From contig NZ_CP157793.1 in the NCBI RefSeq assembly GCF_040110915.1, positions 508,939 through 572,938 of the forward strand: DNA of 64,000 nt, written 5' to 3'. How positions within the stretch are numbered: position 1 is the first letter of the stretch; each line of letters begins with the position of its first letter. This DNA comes from Stappia sp. GTDB lineage: Bacteria > Pseudomonadota > Alphaproteobacteria > Rhizobiales > Stappiaceae. A program made the position numbers and the translations under genes. Shown here in pieces: positions 63,445-64,000 of the stretch. Under the pieces are notes generated by a model, which was given only the letters and a program-made list of their open reading frames with translations, did not search any database and had not been told where the DNA came from.

Positions 63445-64000
63445 TCAGGCCGCGTCCTTCGCCTCGGTGTTTTCGGGCGGGAAGCGGTCGTAGAACCGCG
63501 CGTCGGTCCTGGCCATCTCGCGCAGCAGCTTGTTGGGCTTGAAGCGCGGCCCCCACTTCTTGGTGAACTTCCGGCACAGCTCCACGAAGCGCGCGGTGCC
63601 CATGCCGTCGATGTAGGACAGCGTGCCGCCGGTGAACGGCGCGAAGCCGAAGCCGAGGATCGAGCCGACGTCCGCCTCGCGCACGTCCGTCAGGCATTTT
63701 TCCTCGAAGATGCGGGCCGTCTCCAGCGCCTGCATCACCAGGAAGCGCTGCTTGAGCTCCTCCACGTTGAAATGCTCGGCCGGCTTGGGCTTGCCGACGA
63801 CCTCCGGAATGCCGGGCCACAGGGTCTTGTCCCTGCCTTGATAGTCGTAGAAGCCCTTGGCGTTCTTGCGCCCGAAGCGCTCCCGCTTGACGACCATCTC
63901 CTCCAGGATGTTGTCGAGGGGACCCTCGACGTATTTGACGCCGAGATCCTTGCGGGTCGCGGAGACGATCTTCCAGGCGAGATCGAGCGCCACCTCGTCG
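63445..64000 (-). CDS. 3-hydroxyacyl-CoA dehydrogenase/enoyl-CoA hydratase multifunctional enzyme, C-terminal part (partial)
   Basis: About 185 residues of the C-terminal end; the start is beyond the window. RFGRKNAKGFYDY, RFLVMQALETARIFEEKCL and FGFAPFTGGTLSYIDGMG are typical of the second 3-hydroxyacyl-CoA dehydrogenase C-terminal domain of FadB/FadJ-type alpha subunits. The full enzyme carries hydratase and dehydrogenase steps of beta-oxidation. The tail is rich in Ala, Glu and Asp. FadB and FadJ cannot be told apart from this portion. Confidence 0.88.
   Translation of the reverse strand, partial: DEVALDLAWKIVSATRKDLGVKYVEGPLDNILEEMVVKRERFGRKNAKGFYDYQGRDKTLWPGIPEVVGKPKPAEHFNVEELKQRFLVMQALETARIFEEKCLTDVREADVGSILGFGFAPFTGGTLSYIDGMGTARFVELCRKFTKKWGPRFKPNKLLREMARTDARFYDRFPPENTEAKDAA

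Noticed and set aside
1..64000. CRISPR array, insertion sequence or rRNA
   Set aside because: Looked for regularly spaced repeats, transposase motifs and rRNA-like blocks; none found.

Overview
This is a high-GC chromosomal window from an alphaproteobacterium, most likely of the order Hyphomicrobiales (Rhizobiales). The clues are a GcrA cell-cycle regulator with a CtrA-like site upstream, a SAM-II riboswitch in front of metZ, a class I lysyl-tRNA synthetase, the long alphaproteobacterial forms of PstC and PstA, a double-domain dCTP deaminase, and a ChoXWV choline transporter beside betI-betA-betB. No prophage, transposon, CRISPR array or rRNA was seen. The genus is not determined.

Layout. 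1-5.5 kb: phosphate operon pstS(partial)-pstC-pstA-pstB-phoU-phoB. 5.8-6.3 kb: gcrA on the minus strand, with its own terminator. 6.9-10.0 kb: argD-argF-hslO. 10.3-15.1 kb: RND efflux adaptor and pump. 15.1-20.0 kb: single genes (alpha/beta hydrolase, sterol-desaturase-type hydroxylase, solute-binding protein, large family-2 glycosyltransferase). 20.1-24.9 kb: a YhaO/YhaN (SbcD/SbcC-like) nuclease-ATPase pair. 25-26 kb: an I78-like protein and a DUF2478 protein.

26.1-31.1 kb holds the most unusual locus. Two tandem paralogous 82-residue Cys/Ser-rich peptides are followed by a 30-residue ORF with a perfect Shine-Dalgarno sequence, a protein resembling HopA1-type lyases, and an 808-residue fusion of a protein-kinase domain to a LanC cyclase domain. 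The last three reading frames are joined by ATGA overlaps. I read this as a putative lanthipeptide-type RiPP pathway. It combines a stand-alone HopA1-like lyase (as in class V) with a kinase-cyclase fusion (as in class III/IV), and its cyclase carries the CCG zinc motif known from ProcM-like enzymes. No exporter or leader protease is visible.

The rest is mainly housekeeping and stress genes. 31-34.8 kb: tRNA-Gly(CCC), a NavBac-type sodium channel, a YigZ protein with an exact 15-bp internal duplication, a DUF2161 nuclease-fold protein and dcd. 34.9-36.3 kb: promoter, SAM-II riboswitch, hairpin and metZ. 36.3-37.5 kb: a CDP-alcohol phosphotransferase and apaG. 37.8-42.1 kb: two tandem PAS-PAS-GGDEF-EAL proteins. 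42-47.3 kb: a TerB-like protein, lysS (class I), an SGNH hydrolase, and a marR/MATE divergent pair around a palindrome. 47.3-54.5 kb: choV-choW-choX opposite betI-betA-betB around a palindromic operator candidate; together these import choline and oxidise it to glycine betaine. 54.5-64 kb: a DUF4344 metallopeptidase, arsC, pyrD, a DUF952 protein, an acetyltransferase, an S24-like regulator, an SNase-like protein, a histone-deacetylase-family amidohydrolase, DUF6460 and META-domain proteins, an EamA transporter, and the C-terminal part of a fatty-acid oxidation multifunctional enzyme.
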